A DNA stretch of 64,000 nt, taken from positions 124,001 through 188,000 of the forward strand of contig CAWAPD010000004.1 of assembly GCA_963783865.1 (NCBI GenBank), written 5' to 3'. This stretch comes from CAWAPD01 sp963783865. GTDB taxonomy: Bacteria; Actinomycetota; Thermoleophilia; UBA2241. Below the pieces are notes generated by a model, which did no database searches, was not told where the DNA came from, and saw only the letters and a list, made by a program, of their open reading frames with translations. This document shows, piece by piece, positions 18,091-25,838 of this stretch (positions within the stretch are counted from its first letter, which is position 1; each line of letters begins with the position of its first letter). Made by a program: the position numbers and the translations under genes.

Positions 18091-18792
18091 GTGCACGCCG
18101 AAGAGCTCGCCAAGACGATCGACCACACGCTGCTGCGGCCCGACGCTACCGCGCGCGACGTGGAGCGCCTGTGCCGCGAGGCCAGGCACCACCACTTCGC
18201 CGCCGTCTGCGTCCTGCCGTTCTGGGTGCCCTTCGCCGCCAAGCTGCTCGAGGGATCGGACGTGAAGGTCTGCGCGGTCATCTCGTTCCCCTTCGGGGCC
18301 GACACGCGACGGGTCAAGGTCGCGGCCGCCAAGGACGCGGTCTCCCTGGGAGCCGACGAGCTCGACGTGGTGATGTGCCTGCCGGCCATGCTGTCGGGCG
18401 ACTTCACCTACGTCCGCAACGAGGCGGCCGCCGTGGTCCGCGCCGCCCGGGTGGGCGCCGTCAACGGCGGCACCGGGCTGGTCCTCGTGAAGATCATCAT
18501 CGAGACCTGCTACCTGACCACCAAGCTCAAGAAGCTCGCCTGCCGCATCATCGAGGACGCCGGCGCCGACTTCGTGAAGACCTCGACCGGCCTCGGCACC
18601 GAAGGGGCGACGATCCACGACGTCGAGCTGCTGCGCGACTGCCTCGGCGAGCACGTTGCCGTCAAGGCGTCGGGCGGCATCCGCACCTGCGACGAGGTCG
18701 AGGCGATGATCAACGCCGGCGCGGCGCGCATCGGCACCAGCGCCGGCCCCGACATCATGCAGCAGTACCTGACTCGCCACGAGGTCGCCTGA
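18091..18792 (+). CDS. deoC: deoxyribose-phosphate aldolase
   Basis: 233 residues from a GTG. DeoC cleaves 2-deoxyribose 5-phosphate to glyceraldehyde 3-phosphate and acetaldehyde in deoxynucleoside catabolism. The family patterns are all present: TIDHTLLRPDAT, VCVLPFWVP, VISFPFGA, GADELDVVM, the Schiff-base lysine in FVKTSTGLG, and the second lysine in AVKASGGIRT. Length is normal. It sits with cdd (two genes upstream) as a salvage neighbour and overlaps hisI downstream by four bases. Confidence 0.96.
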   Translation: MHAEELAKTIDHTLLRPDATARDVERLCREARHHHFAAVCVLPFWVPFAAKLLEGSDVKVCAVISFPFGADTRRVKVAAAKDAVSLGADELDVVMCLPAMLSGDFTYVRNEAAAVVRAARVGAVNGGTGLVLVKIIIETCYLTTKLKKLACRIIEDAGADFVKTSTGLGTEGATIHDVELLRDCLGEHVAVKASGGIRTCDEVEAMINAGAARIGTSAGPDIMQQYLTRHEVA

Positions 18793-19190
18793 TCGACGCC
18801 GGGGCGTTCATCGACGCCGTCGCCTTCACGGCCGACGGCCTCGTGCCCTGCGTGGTCCAGGACGCCGCCGGCGGCGAGGTCCTGATGGTCGCCTGGGCGG
18901 ACCGCCGGGCCCTCACCCTCACCCTGCAGACCGGCGAGGCCCACTTCTGGAGTCGCAGCCGGCGCGAGCTGTGGCACAAGGGCGGCACCAGCGGCAACGT
19001 GCAGCGGGTGGTAGAGGCCGCGCTGGATTGCGACCACGACACCGTGCTGCTGCGGGTGGCGCCGGCCGGACCCGCCTGCCACACCGGCGAGACGAGCTGC
19101 TTCCGGCTCGGCGCCAGCGGCGCCGCCGTGTGGCGCGCGGCCGGGGACGGCCCGAGCGGTGCCGCGCCGGCCGGCGACCGAGCGACCTGA
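18789..19190 (+). CDS. hisI: phosphoribosyl-AMP cyclohydrolase
   Basis: 133 residues. HisI opens the adenine ring of phosphoribosyl-AMP in histidine synthesis. Clear motifs are DGLVPCVVQDAAGGEVLMVAWADRRAL, HFWSRSRRELWHKGGTSGN, the metal-binding DCDHDTVLLRV and PACHTGETSCF. No ATG, GTG or TTG precedes the conserved N-terminus. The only fitting start is CTG at 18789, which overlaps the deoC stop in the CTGA pattern and has CGAGG a few bases upstream. The C-terminus is a short Ala/Gly tail. No other his genes lie in the window. Confidence 0.88.
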   Translation: MIDAGAFIDAVAFTADGLVPCVVQDAAGGEVLMVAWADRRALTLTLQTGEAHFWSRSRRELWHKGGTSGNVQRVVEAALDCDHDTVLLRVAPAGPACHTGETSCFRLGASGAAVWRAAGDGPSGAAPAGDRAT

Positions 19191-19252
19191 CCGGCGAAAT
19201 GGTGAACGCCGTTACCGGGGAATAGAATCCCTTGACCGACGACCGGCTCAGT

Positions 19253-20948
19253 ATGACTTCGACGACCACGACGACAACGACGGCGCTCGCCGGCGGTCGC
19301 CGCGGGTGGGCGGCCACGCTCGCGAGCGTGGCCGCCCGCGCGGCGACCGCCGCGCGCAGCCGCGTCGGCTGGACCACCCTGGCCCTGGCCGCCATCCTGT
19401 GCCTGGCGGCGGCGCTGCGCCTGCGCGGGGTGTCGTGGGGGCTGCCGTTCAGCTACCAGGACGCCGACGAGAACGTGATCGTCACCCACGCCTTCGGCGC
19501 CGCCCAGGGGCACGTCGACCCGCACTTCTTCTACTACCCGTCGCTGCTGTTCTACGCGGTGGCGGCCTTGTACCGCGTGATCGGCGTCTTCTACCACCCG
19601 CACTTCGCGACGTCGTTCTTCACGACCCGGTCCATGGTCGTCGACCCGACGCCGTACTACCTGGCGGCGCGGCTGCTGGTCGTGAGCTGCGGCATCGCGT
19701 CGGTGTACCTGGTGTACGCGATCGGGCGCGACGCGTACTCGCGCGGGGTGGGCCTGCTGGCGGCGCTGTTCCTGGCCGTCGAGCCGCTCCACGTGCGCTA
19801 CTCGCACGTCGCCGTGACCGACGTGCCGGCGACGGCGCTCGGCTTGGCGTCGCTGCTGTTCCTGCTGCGCGCCACCCGCCGCCGCAGCGGTCGCGACCTG
19901 CTGATCGGCGCCCTGTTCGCCGGTCTGGCCACCTCGACCAAGTACAACCTCGGCCTGCTCGTGCTGCCGGCCGTCACGGCCTGCTGGTTCTCGCTGACCG
20001 ACCCGGCGCGACGACGCGGCGTGCTGGCCTTCGCCGGCGCGGCGGCACGCCGCGTCGTCGCGCCCATGGCCGTCGCCTTCCTGGTGGCTACCCCCTTCGC
20101 CGTGCTGGACGCGCCGCGCTTCATCCGCGACTTCACGCGGCAGAACCACATCGTCGCGCACGGATGGCTCGGCTTCGAGCACGCCGGCAGCGGCTACTGG
20201 TACAACCTGGCGGTCAACCTCACCGGGTCGCTCGGGCTGCTGCTGCTGGCGCTGGGCGTCTTCGGCCTGCTGCTCGCCCTGGCGCGGCGCACCCGCGCCG
20301 ACCTCGTCCTGGCGCCGTTCGTCGTCGTCTACTACCTCTACGTGAGCTCCTGGCACGAGCTCATGGACCGCTACATGCTGCCCATCGTGCCGCTGCTGCT
20401 GCTGCTGGCGGCGCGCCTCTGCGTGCGCTTCGCCCGGGCGCCGGTCGCGCGCCGGCGGCTGGCGCTGGCCGGGGTGGCCGTCTTCGTGGTCGTGGCGATC
20501 GGCGCGCCGCTCACCTCGTCGGTCTCCTACTCGCTGGCCCTGAGCGGCACCGACGTGCGCAGCGTCGCCAAGGACTGGGTCGAGCGGCACGTCGCGGCCG
20601 ACAGCGCCATCGCCTCGGACCCCTACGGGCCGCCGCTGGTCGGGCGCCGGGCGCTGCGCTTCTACCGGGCCGCGGGCGCCGAGGCCGTCGCCTACCGGAT
20701 CTACAGACTTCCCCTGCCCCTGCCCGCGCAGCCCGATCACCGCCACAGCCTGGCCTGGCTCAAGAGACCACGGTGTGGGCTACGTGATCGTCAGCTCCGA
20801 CGTCTACGACCGTGTGCTCGCGGCCCGCGACGCCTACCCGGACCAGGTCCGGTTCTACCGCCGTCTGGCGGCGACCGCGCACCTCGTGCGCACGTTCGCC
20901 CCGGGACCGGACCATCCCGGCCCGACGCTCAAGCTCTACCGCCTCTAG
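19253..20948 (+). CDS. membrane glycosyltransferase, PMT/ArnT-like (GT39/GT83 superfamily), frameshifted near the 3' end
   Basis: The protein has about 10-12 hydrophobic helices and a first periplasmic loop with SYQDADENVIVTHAF, where the acidic pair suits the catalytic Asp of polyprenyl-phosphate-sugar dependent transferases. Further landmarks are STKYNLGLLVLP and YYLYVSSWHELMDRYMLPIVP. It probably moves a sugar from a lipid carrier to an extracytoplasmic acceptor; donor and acceptor are unknown. Near 20765 the frame breaks. After LAWLK the continuing frame reads DHGVGYVIVSSDVYDRVLAARDAY and ends RPTLKLYRL-like at 20948, a normal soluble C-terminus (about 564 residues in total). Without correction translation runs to 20992 with an unrelated Arg/Pro-rich tail. 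ATG 19253 was chosen; TTG 19232 is possible. Confidence 0.8.
19308..19337. repeat. 30-bp perfect palindrome in the glycosyltransferase gene
   Basis: Bases 19308-19322 are the exact reverse complement of 19323-19337. The palindrome encodes WAATLASVAA in the N-terminal segment before the first membrane helix. Confidence 0.88.
20005..20064. repeat. perfect inverted repeat in the glycosyltransferase gene (20-bp arms, 20-nt spacer)
   Basis: Bases 20005-20024 pair exactly with 20045-20064. It encodes an Arg-rich cytoplasmic loop between membrane helices. Confidence 0.85.
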
Positions 20949-20969
20949 CGCGACGTCCTGCCGCGACGG

Positions 20970-21935
20970 CTAGCGCAGCAGCGCGTAGCTGACGAGCCCC
21001 GGCGGTATGGGCAGCCAGAAGTTGATGAACCGGTAGCTGAGCACCACCACCGCCGCCTCCGCCGAGGGCACGCCGAACCCGATGAACGCCGCGATCATGA
21101 GCGCCTCGACGGCGCCCAGGCCGCCCGGCGTGGGCGTCAGCGTGCCGACCGCGTAGGCCACCACGTAGGCCACGACCAGCTTCACGAACCCCACCGGGTA
21201 GCCGAACGCGACGAACGTGAGGTACAGGCAGAGCATGTCGAACAGCCAGAAGACGCAGGAGTAGGTGACGGCCAGACGCTTGGCGCCGCGGTGCGAGCCG
21301 ATGCGGCGCATGCCCAGGAAGAGGTGGTCGAGCCACTCGTCGATGTGGTCCTCCTGGATCTTGCGCTTGCGCAGGAACCGGTTGATCAGGGCGGCGACCT
21401 GGCGCACGCGGACCCGCATCTTGGTGCGGTGGCGGTAGAGGTAGAGGGAGTAGCCGGTGAGCCAGATGAAGAAGCCGATGAGCAGCACGGCCAGGCCGTA
21501 GCGCCACGGATCGAGCTCGCCGGTGAACAGGCCCCACAGCAGGGCGAGCAGGAACAGCGACCAGAGCACGATGTAGTTGAAGAAGTTCTGGGCGGCCACG
21601 GCGACGAAGACCAGGCCGTGGGGCACCTCCCGCTTGCGCAACGCGTTGTAGCTGACGACCCAGCCGGCGGTCCCGCCGGCGCCGAAGACGTGGCTGGCGG
21701 CCAGCCCGGCGAGGACGATCCCGTACATCGTGGCCAGCGTCGTGCGGATGTCGAGCACGCGGAGCAGGTGGCGGAACAGGTTGGCGTAGCCGAGCAGGGC
21801 CACGAACTCGAGCACGACGGCGACGGCGAGGATCGGCCATGAGGCGGTGCGCAGCAGGGAGAGGGCCTGGCCCTGGCCGACGAGGCGGGGGATGAGGAGG
21901 TAGAGCACGACCAGGATGCCCAGGAAGAGCAGCAT
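20970..21935 (-). CDS. lysylphosphatidylglycerol synthase transmembrane-region / UPF0104 family membrane protein
   Basis: 321 residues with about eight hydrophobic helices. Family marks are SHVFGAGGTAGWVVSYNALRKREVP near residue 80 and the C-terminal TLTPTPGGLGAVEALMIAAFIGFG, the GG-x-G-x-x-E pattern of LPG_synthase_TM proteins. MprF uses this domain as a lipid flippase; stand-alone copies have been linked to polyprenyl-sugar transport or lipid movement. It faces the upstream glycosyltransferase tail to tail, with a 21-base gap, suggesting a shared envelope pathway. The start is uncertain: GGGAGG lies 23 bases before the chosen ATG, so an upstream non-ATG start is possible. Confidence 0.85.
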   Translation of the reverse strand: MLLFLGILVVLYLLIPRLVGQGQALSLLRTASWPILAVAVVLEFVALLGYANLFRHLLRVLDIRTTLATMYGIVLAGLAASHVFGAGGTAGWVVSYNALRKREVPHGLVFVAVAAQNFFNYIVLWSLFLLALLWGLFTGELDPWRYGLAVLLIGFFIWLTGYSLYLYRHRTKMRVRVRQVAALINRFLRKRKIQEDHIDEWLDHLFLGMRRIGSHRGAKRLAVTYSCVFWLFDMLCLYLTFVAFGYPVGFVKLVVAYVVAYAVGTLTPTPGGLGAVEALMIAAFIGFGVPSAEAAVVVLSYRFINFWLPIPPGLVSYALLR

Positions 21936-22001
21936 TCTGCGCAGAGCCTTGATCGCCGACCTCCCGACTCGGCCGCCCGGCCGTCGAGGGTATCACAGGG
22001 C

Positions 22002-22056
22002 CGGACGCGGAAACGGCGGCGGGGGCCGTGAGCCCCCGCCGCCGTTTCCGCGTCCG
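22002..22056 (-). terminator. very long hairpin after the phosphofructokinase gene (25-bp perfect stem, 5-nt loop)
   Basis: Bases 22002-22026 pair without mismatch with 22032-22056 around CGTGA. It starts five bases past the stop of the reversed gene at 22061. There is no clear T-run on either strand, so it may be an intrinsic terminator of the U-poor actinobacterial kind. Confidence 0.7.
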
Positions 22057-22060
22057 CGCG

Positions 22061-23230
22061 CTAGTACAGGAACATGGGCTTGCCGAGCATGTCCCGCACC
22101 TTGGGCCGGTAGTTGTCGCTGTCGTAGAGCGCGTCGACGTCGACGTGGCGCTGGCCGCCCATGACGATGTCGAGCGGCACCGCGGTGTAGATGCCGCCCT
22201 GCAGGGCGACCAGACGGCCGCTGCGGCCCAGAGCCACCTGGTCGGCGGCGAGGGTGCCGTACGAGGTCGCGACCATGCGGTCGAGCGAGTCGGGGCTGCC
22301 CGAGCGGATCACGTAGCCGAGCTGCTGGTACATGATGTTCACGCCGGTCTGCCGTTTGATCTCGTCGGCCACGGCGGTGCCGATGCCGCCCAGCTTGCGG
22401 TGACCGAAGGCGTCGGCCTCGCCCGTCTCCATGATCTCGCCGCCCTTGGGCATCGCGCCTTCGGAGATCGTGACGATCGCGTAGTTCGACGGGTTGGCCT
22501 GCCGGTCGGCCACGAGGAACTTCTCGAGCTTCTTCATGTCGAACGGGACCTCGGGGATGATCGCCCGGTCTACGTCGGCGAGGTACGCCGCGTACAGCGA
22601 CGTCTCGCCCGAGTGGCGGCCGAACAGCTCGACCACGCCGATACGCTCGTGCGAGCCCACCGAGGTGCGGAAGTTGGTGATCATGTCGACCGAACGGGTG
22701 ACGGCGGTCGAGAACCCGATGCAGTAGTCGGTGCCGAACACGTCGTTGTCCATCGTCTTGGGGATGGCGACGACCCGGACGTTCTCGCGGCTGAGGCGGT
22801 CGGCGAAGCTGAGCGTGTCCTCGCCGCCGATGGGTACGACCGCCTCGAGGCCGAGCGCGTCGATCACCTTGAGCGCGTGTCGCGTGCAGTCGACCGTGCC
22901 GTCCTTGCGCTCCTCGCGGTCCTCGGCCGCGACGAAAGCCGGCACGGCGTCGGCCTTGACGGCGCTCGGGTTGGTGCGCGAGCTGTGCAGCACGGTGCCC
23001 CCGGTGCGGTCGATGAGCCGCGCCGCGGCCGGCGACAGGGGCATCGTGAAGGCCTCGATGGTGGCGGGATCGGCAGGGTCGATCAGCAGGACGCTGGCCC
23101 AGCCCCGGCGAAGCCCGAGGACCTCGATGCCGTGGTCGGCCGCCCGTTCGACGACGGCCTTGATGGCGACGTTCAGGCCGGGGACGTCGCCGCCGCCGGT
23201 GAGGACTCCTATGCGCTTGGCGTTGCCCAT
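22061..23230 (-). CDS. pfp: 6-phosphofructokinase, PPi-type active-site signature
   Basis: 389 residues from the ATG at 23230, with TTGGAGG five bases upstream. The protein opens RIGVLTGGGDVPGLNVAIK as in group III phosphofructokinases. The two donor-determining positions read GGED (Asp where ATP enzymes have Gly) and PKTMDND (Lys where ATP enzymes have Gly). This pairing is the established signature of pyrophosphate-dependent PFKs, such as the Amycolatopsis type, and predicts a reversible PPi reaction. MTNFRTSVGSHERIGVVELFGRHSG-like substrate residues are present. A promoter is seen at 23287-23295 and a strong hairpin after the stop, so it is monocistronic. Mixed-donor members exist, so PPi use is an inference. 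Confidence 0.88.
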   Translation of the reverse strand: MGNAKRIGVLTGGGDVPGLNVAIKAVVERAADHGIEVLGLRRGWASVLLIDPADPATIEAFTMPLSPAAARLIDRTGGTVLHSSRTNPSAVKADAVPAFVAAEDREERKDGTVDCTRHALKVIDALGLEAVVPIGGEDTLSFADRLSRENVRVVAIPKTMDNDVFGTDYCIGFSTAVTRSVDMITNFRTSVGSHERIGVVELFGRHSGETSLYAAYLADVDRAIIPEVPFDMKKLEKFLVADRQANPSNYAIVTISEGAMPKGGEIMETGEADAFGHRKLGGIGTAVADEIKRQTGVNIMYQQLGYVIRSGSPDSLDRMVATSYGTLAADQVALGRSGRLVALQGGIYTAVPLDIVMGGQRHVDVDALYDSDNYRPKVRDMLGKPMFLY

Positions 23231-23286
23231 CGCGCCTCCAATTTGGTGGGTGACGGCGTGCCTGGGGGTTCTGCCCGGGCGGGCGG

Positions 23287-23295
23287 AGTCTATCA
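23287..23295 (-). promoter_or_regulatory. extended -10 promoter for the phosphofructokinase gene (TGATAGACT)
   Basis: On the minus strand TGA is followed by TAGACT. No -35 match. The leader to the start codon would be about 50 bases. Confidence 0.45.
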
Positions 23296-23537
23296 CCCGG
23301 GCGAGCGCGCGGAGCGGCCGCCGGGTTGCGCCGGACCCCATCCTATGGTTCACTACTACCCCGTTACGAACAGGCGCCCCAGCCACCTGTTTCCCCCCTG
23401 CGCTCCCGATCCCCAAGGCACGGCCGTATGCGTCGCGCGGGTCGAGTGCGGGCCGGAGCGGGTAGCGACGGGCGCGGCCGGGCCCCCGGGCACAGGCATC
23501 GCCGCTGCCCCCGGGTCAACCACGTCGAAAGGACGAT
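23296..23537. other. long leader/intergenic region, no gene seen
   Basis: Between the two divergent genes there are 307 bases without a gene. Apart from the promoter above, it contains a small hairpin (AACAGG/CCTGTT, around 23369-23392) and two direct copies of GCCCCCGGG near 23482 and 23509. A weak promoter for the lysozyme-like gene (TTGCGC, 17 bases, TTCACT preceded by TGG) sits at 23326-23354. If used, it gives a leader of about 180 bases. No known riboswitch family was recognised. Confidence 0.4.
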
Positions 23538-24155
23538 GTGACCAGATGCAAAGCTATCGCCCTCGGAACCATTCTCACCCTCACCCTTCTCACACCCCTT
23601 CTCCTCGCCCCTGACAGAGCTCACGCCGGGCTGCTGACGCAGCTGCGCCAGGCCCGCCACCAGCTCTCCGTCGCCCACGCCGCAGTCGCCACCGCCCGTC
23701 AGGCGTACCGGGCCGCTGAGGCGGCCGACCCGACGGCCACCGCCACCATCGACCCCCTTCTCCACAAGCTCCACGTGACCAAGGCGCACGCGCGCTCGCT
23801 CGAGCGCAGGGTGCGACGGCTCGCCGCCGCATACCGGCGCCAGCAGGCGTACCGCGCCGCGGTGAAGCGAGGCGACTGGAAGGTGGTCGTGAGAGTCATC
23901 GCCGCGCACGAGCACATCAGTGCCGGCGGCCTCTACAGGATGATGAGTCTCGAGTCCGGTGGCCGCGCCTCGGCGCGAAACGGCGCGTTCTGCGGGCTCT
24001 TCCAGTACTGCTCCTCCACCTGGCACGGCGCCTGGAACCCGTGGCGCCACGCCTCGATCTGGAGCGGCGAGGCGCAGATCCGCGCCACCGCGAGGGCCAT
24101 CCACCGCGGGTACGGGCCCTCGATGTGGCCCAACACCTACAGGATGGCGTTCTAG
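23538..24155 (+). CDS. secreted lysozyme-like (transglycosylase-fold) protein
   Basis: 205 residues from a GTG with AAAGGA upstream. A signal peptide (residues 1-30, ending near AHAG) is followed by a helical, probably coiled-coil region to about residue 105 and a compact C-terminal domain. That domain contains GLYRMMSLESGGRASARNG, FCGLFQYCSSTWHGAWNPWR and IRATARAIHRGYGPSMWP. The Glu of LESGG in front of a GLFQ segment matches the catalytic pattern of lysozyme-like transglycosylases that cut peptidoglycan. A second gene at 34170 carries the same domain, so this is a paralogous pair. Here the domain has two extra cysteines. Function in cell-wall growth or resuscitation is inferred. Confidence 0.75.
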   Translation: MTRCKAIALGTILTLTLLTPLLLAPDRAHAGLLTQLRQARHQLSVAHAAVATARQAYRAAEAADPTATATIDPLLHKLHVTKAHARSLERRVRRLAAAYRRQQAYRAAVKRGDWKVVVRVIAAHEHISAGGLYRMMSLESGGRASARNGAFCGLFQYCSSTWHGAWNPWRHASIWSGEAQIRATARAIHRGYGPSMWPNTYRMAF

Positions 24156-24167
24156 CGAGACGTCTCG

Positions 24168-24209
24168 AGGGGGCGGGGCCGGCGGCACGTGCCGCCGGCC
24201 CCGCCCTCT
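24168..24209. terminator. bidirectional terminator: 36-bp perfect palindrome between convergent genes
   Basis: Bases 24171-24188 are the exact reverse complement of 24189-24206, followed by TCTT on the plus strand. It lies between the 3' ends of two convergent genes. Confidence 0.75.
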
Positions 24210-24231
24210 TCGCGCTGCCGGCGCCGGCCGC

Positions 24232-25167
24232 TCAGGCGGCCGTCATCAGGAACCGCTCGACCGAGGCCGCGGCGGTCGAGCCTTCAGCCACCGCCGTGGC
24301 GATCATCCGCACCTTGCCGGGGTACTCGACGAAATCGCCGACGGCGAACACCCCCTTCACGTCTGTCTCCATGGCCGTGTTCACGGAGAGCCGGTCGCGA
24401 TCGATGCCGACCTCCCAGCGCTCGACGCCCTTCAGGTCGGGGACCTGCCCGATGCTGACGAGCAGCAGGTCGGCCGGCAGCTCGACGATGTCGTGGTCGG
24501 CCTGGGCGACGACGACCGTCTCGAGCCGGTCGTCGCCGCGGAGGCCGACGACCTCGGCGTTCGTCAACGTGGCGACCCCGGAGTCCTTGAGCAGGTGCTG
24601 TGAGTGCGCGTAGGCGCTGAACGCGTCGCGCCGGTGGACCAGGGTCACCTGCGGCACCCTGGCGTGGAGCGACAGCGCCGTGTCCACGGCGCTGTCGCCT
24701 CCTCCGACGATCACGGCCCGCCGCGCCGTGACCTCCTCGAGGGGCGGCAGCCGGTAGGTCAGCCCGCGGCCGGCGAAGCGGTCCTCACCTTCCAGGCCGA
24801 GCCGTCGCGGCGTGAACCGGCCCAGACCGATCGCCAGCACCAACGCGTGAGCGGCCACCTCGCGCTCCGCCGTGCGCACCACAAAGAGCCCGTCGTGGGT
24901 CGCGACGAACTCGACCGGCTCCCACGCCGCAAGCTCGGCGCCGAAGCGCTCGGCCTGCAGGGCAAGCCTGCGAGCCAGGTCGCCCGACGACAGCTCGACG
25001 TGGGCGGGGAAGTTGGTCACCGGCTTGGTGGGGTAGAGGTTGATCAGCTGGCCGCCGAACTCCTCGGCCTCGAAGTCGATCACCGACAGGCCGCGCATGC
25101 TCCCGTACATGGCGGCCGCCAGGCCGCCCGGGCCTCCGCCGACGACGATGAGATCGTAGGTCTCCAC
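24232..25167 (-). CDS. ferredoxin-NADP(+) reductase-like, thioredoxin reductase fold
   Basis: 311 residues. The FAD motif is DLIVVGGGPGGLAAAMYGSMRGL at the N-terminus; the NADPH-binding motif is AVIVGGGDSAVDTALSL (about 150-166) and the second FAD segment is GVFAVGDFVEYPGKVRMIATAVAEGSTAA. The redox-active CxxC of thioredoxin reductases is absent; the matching stretch reads GRGLTYRLPPLEE. This loss defines the YumC-type ferredoxin/flavodoxin-NADP reductases. It may pass electrons between NADPH and ferredoxin, and the flavoprotein and ornithine genes of this window could draw on such a pool. A possible operator overlaps the promoter region at 25192-25214. Confidence 0.85.
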   Translation of the reverse strand: METYDLIVVGGGPGGLAAAMYGSMRGLSVIDFEAEEFGGQLINLYPTKPVTNFPAHVELSSGDLARRLALQAERFGAELAAWEPVEFVATHDGLFVVRTAEREVAAHALVLAIGLGRFTPRRLGLEGEDRFAGRGLTYRLPPLEEVTARRAVIVGGGDSAVDTALSLHARVPQVTLVHRRDAFSAYAHSQHLLKDSGVATLTNAEVVGLRGDDRLETVVVAQADHDIVELPADLLLVSIGQVPDLKGVERWEVGIDRDRLSVNTAMETDVKGVFAVGDFVEYPGKVRMIATAVAEGSTAAASVERFLMTAA

Positions 25168-25191
25168 GACGACGCCTCCGCAGCGCGTTGC

Positions 25192-25214
25192 ATCAGGATA
25201 GTGTCAGTCCTGAT
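25192..25214 (-). promoter_or_regulatory. inverted repeat over the promoter of the ferredoxin-NADP reductase gene
   Basis: ATCAGGA (25192-25198) and TCCTGAT (25208-25214) are perfect inverted copies nine bases apart. They cover the most likely -10 box (TATCCT on the minus strand), with GTGGCA 16 bases upstream as a possible -35. A repressor site is a reasonable guess; the regulator is unknown. Confidence 0.4.
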
Positions 25215-25315
25215 TGTGCCACGCGAGAGGCCCGGACCAACAGGGCGACAACGGTATACTGAGGCGCTGCCCGGCCGCGATCGCTCCGCCGCCCGCGGTC
25301 GGCTTCTTCATCTGT

Positions 25316-25404
25316 GCCGAAGTGGCGGAACTGGCAGACGCGCCGGACTCAAAATCCGGTGTCCTTCACGGGACGTGCGGGTTCGATTCCCGCCTTCGGC
25401 ACCA
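25316..25404 (+). tRNA. tRNA-Leu (anticodon CAA)
   Basis: A full cloverleaf is seen: acceptor arms GCCGAAG and CTTCGGC, a D-arm with GCGGAACTGGCAGACGC, anticodon stem CCGGA/TCCGG with loop CTCAAAA (anticodon CAA at 25350-25352), a long variable arm as expected for leucine tRNAs, and the T-arm GCGGGTTCGATTCCCGC. CCA is encoded. It reads UUG codons. The 3' half, starting at the anticodon loop, recurs in variant form at 26996-27052. Confidence 0.97.
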
Positions 25405-25838
25405 GAATCACTTGCAAAGCGGCGATGTGTGCCGCGCCCTCCTTTCGTGTCAGACCTCCGAGCCTCAGCGCCAGTACAGCCAACGCTTGCAGCGATGCTC
25501 CTTCGGGCGTACACCGGTAGGCATACGAGACTCCTGAGAAGGAAGTGCTTCGTACGGGAGGCTCTGATCCGCCGGTGCGCCTCCCGGCCACCACCATCCG
25601 GCGGGGAGCCACTGGTGAGACCGGCCCGCAGGCCGGTCTTCGCGTTCCTGAGGGCTGGTCACATGGGGAGCCTTGAGGTCGTAGGGACAGAGGGGGCGGC
25701 GCATGGAGCGAGCCGTCATGTCCACCTGATCCACTCCTCGCTACCTGCGTGCAGCGCTTCGCTATCACGGCGTGGCTCTCGTCCCGGGCGGGAGCGTCGC
25801 CGCAGCGGTCGCGCAGCGGGGAGCGGAAGGAGGCAAGT
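25405..25838. other. gene-free stretch after tRNA-Leu
   Basis: About 430 bases with no credible gene on either strand. A terminator-like hairpin lies at 25618-25639, and a good ribosome-binding site ends the region. Otherwise I see nothing. The low gene density contrasts with the rest of the window and fits a decayed insertion. Confidence 0.6.
25618..25639 (+). terminator. terminator-like hairpin downstream of tRNA-Leu
   Basis: AGACCGGCC pairs with GGCCGGTCT around CGCA, followed by TCGCGTT. It could end the tRNA transcript, though it is about 215 bases away. Confidence 0.5.

Noticed and set aside
23296..23537. A c-di-AMP (ydaO) riboswitch before the lysozyme-like gene
   Set aside because: Such riboswitches often precede wall-lyt genes in actinobacteria, so I looked for the conserved GGGGACC and GGGTGAAT-type blocks here and at 33962-34169. 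They are absent in both leaders.
24232..25167. Thioredoxin reductase
   Set aside because: The fold fits, but the CxxC redox pair is missing, so the ferredoxin-NADP reductase-like assignment is preferred.
25405..25838. A c-di-GMP riboswitch before the two-heme protein gene
   Set aside because: GCAAAGC occurs near 25415 but the paired helices and tetraloop-receptor elements of the GEMM family cannot be drawn around it.
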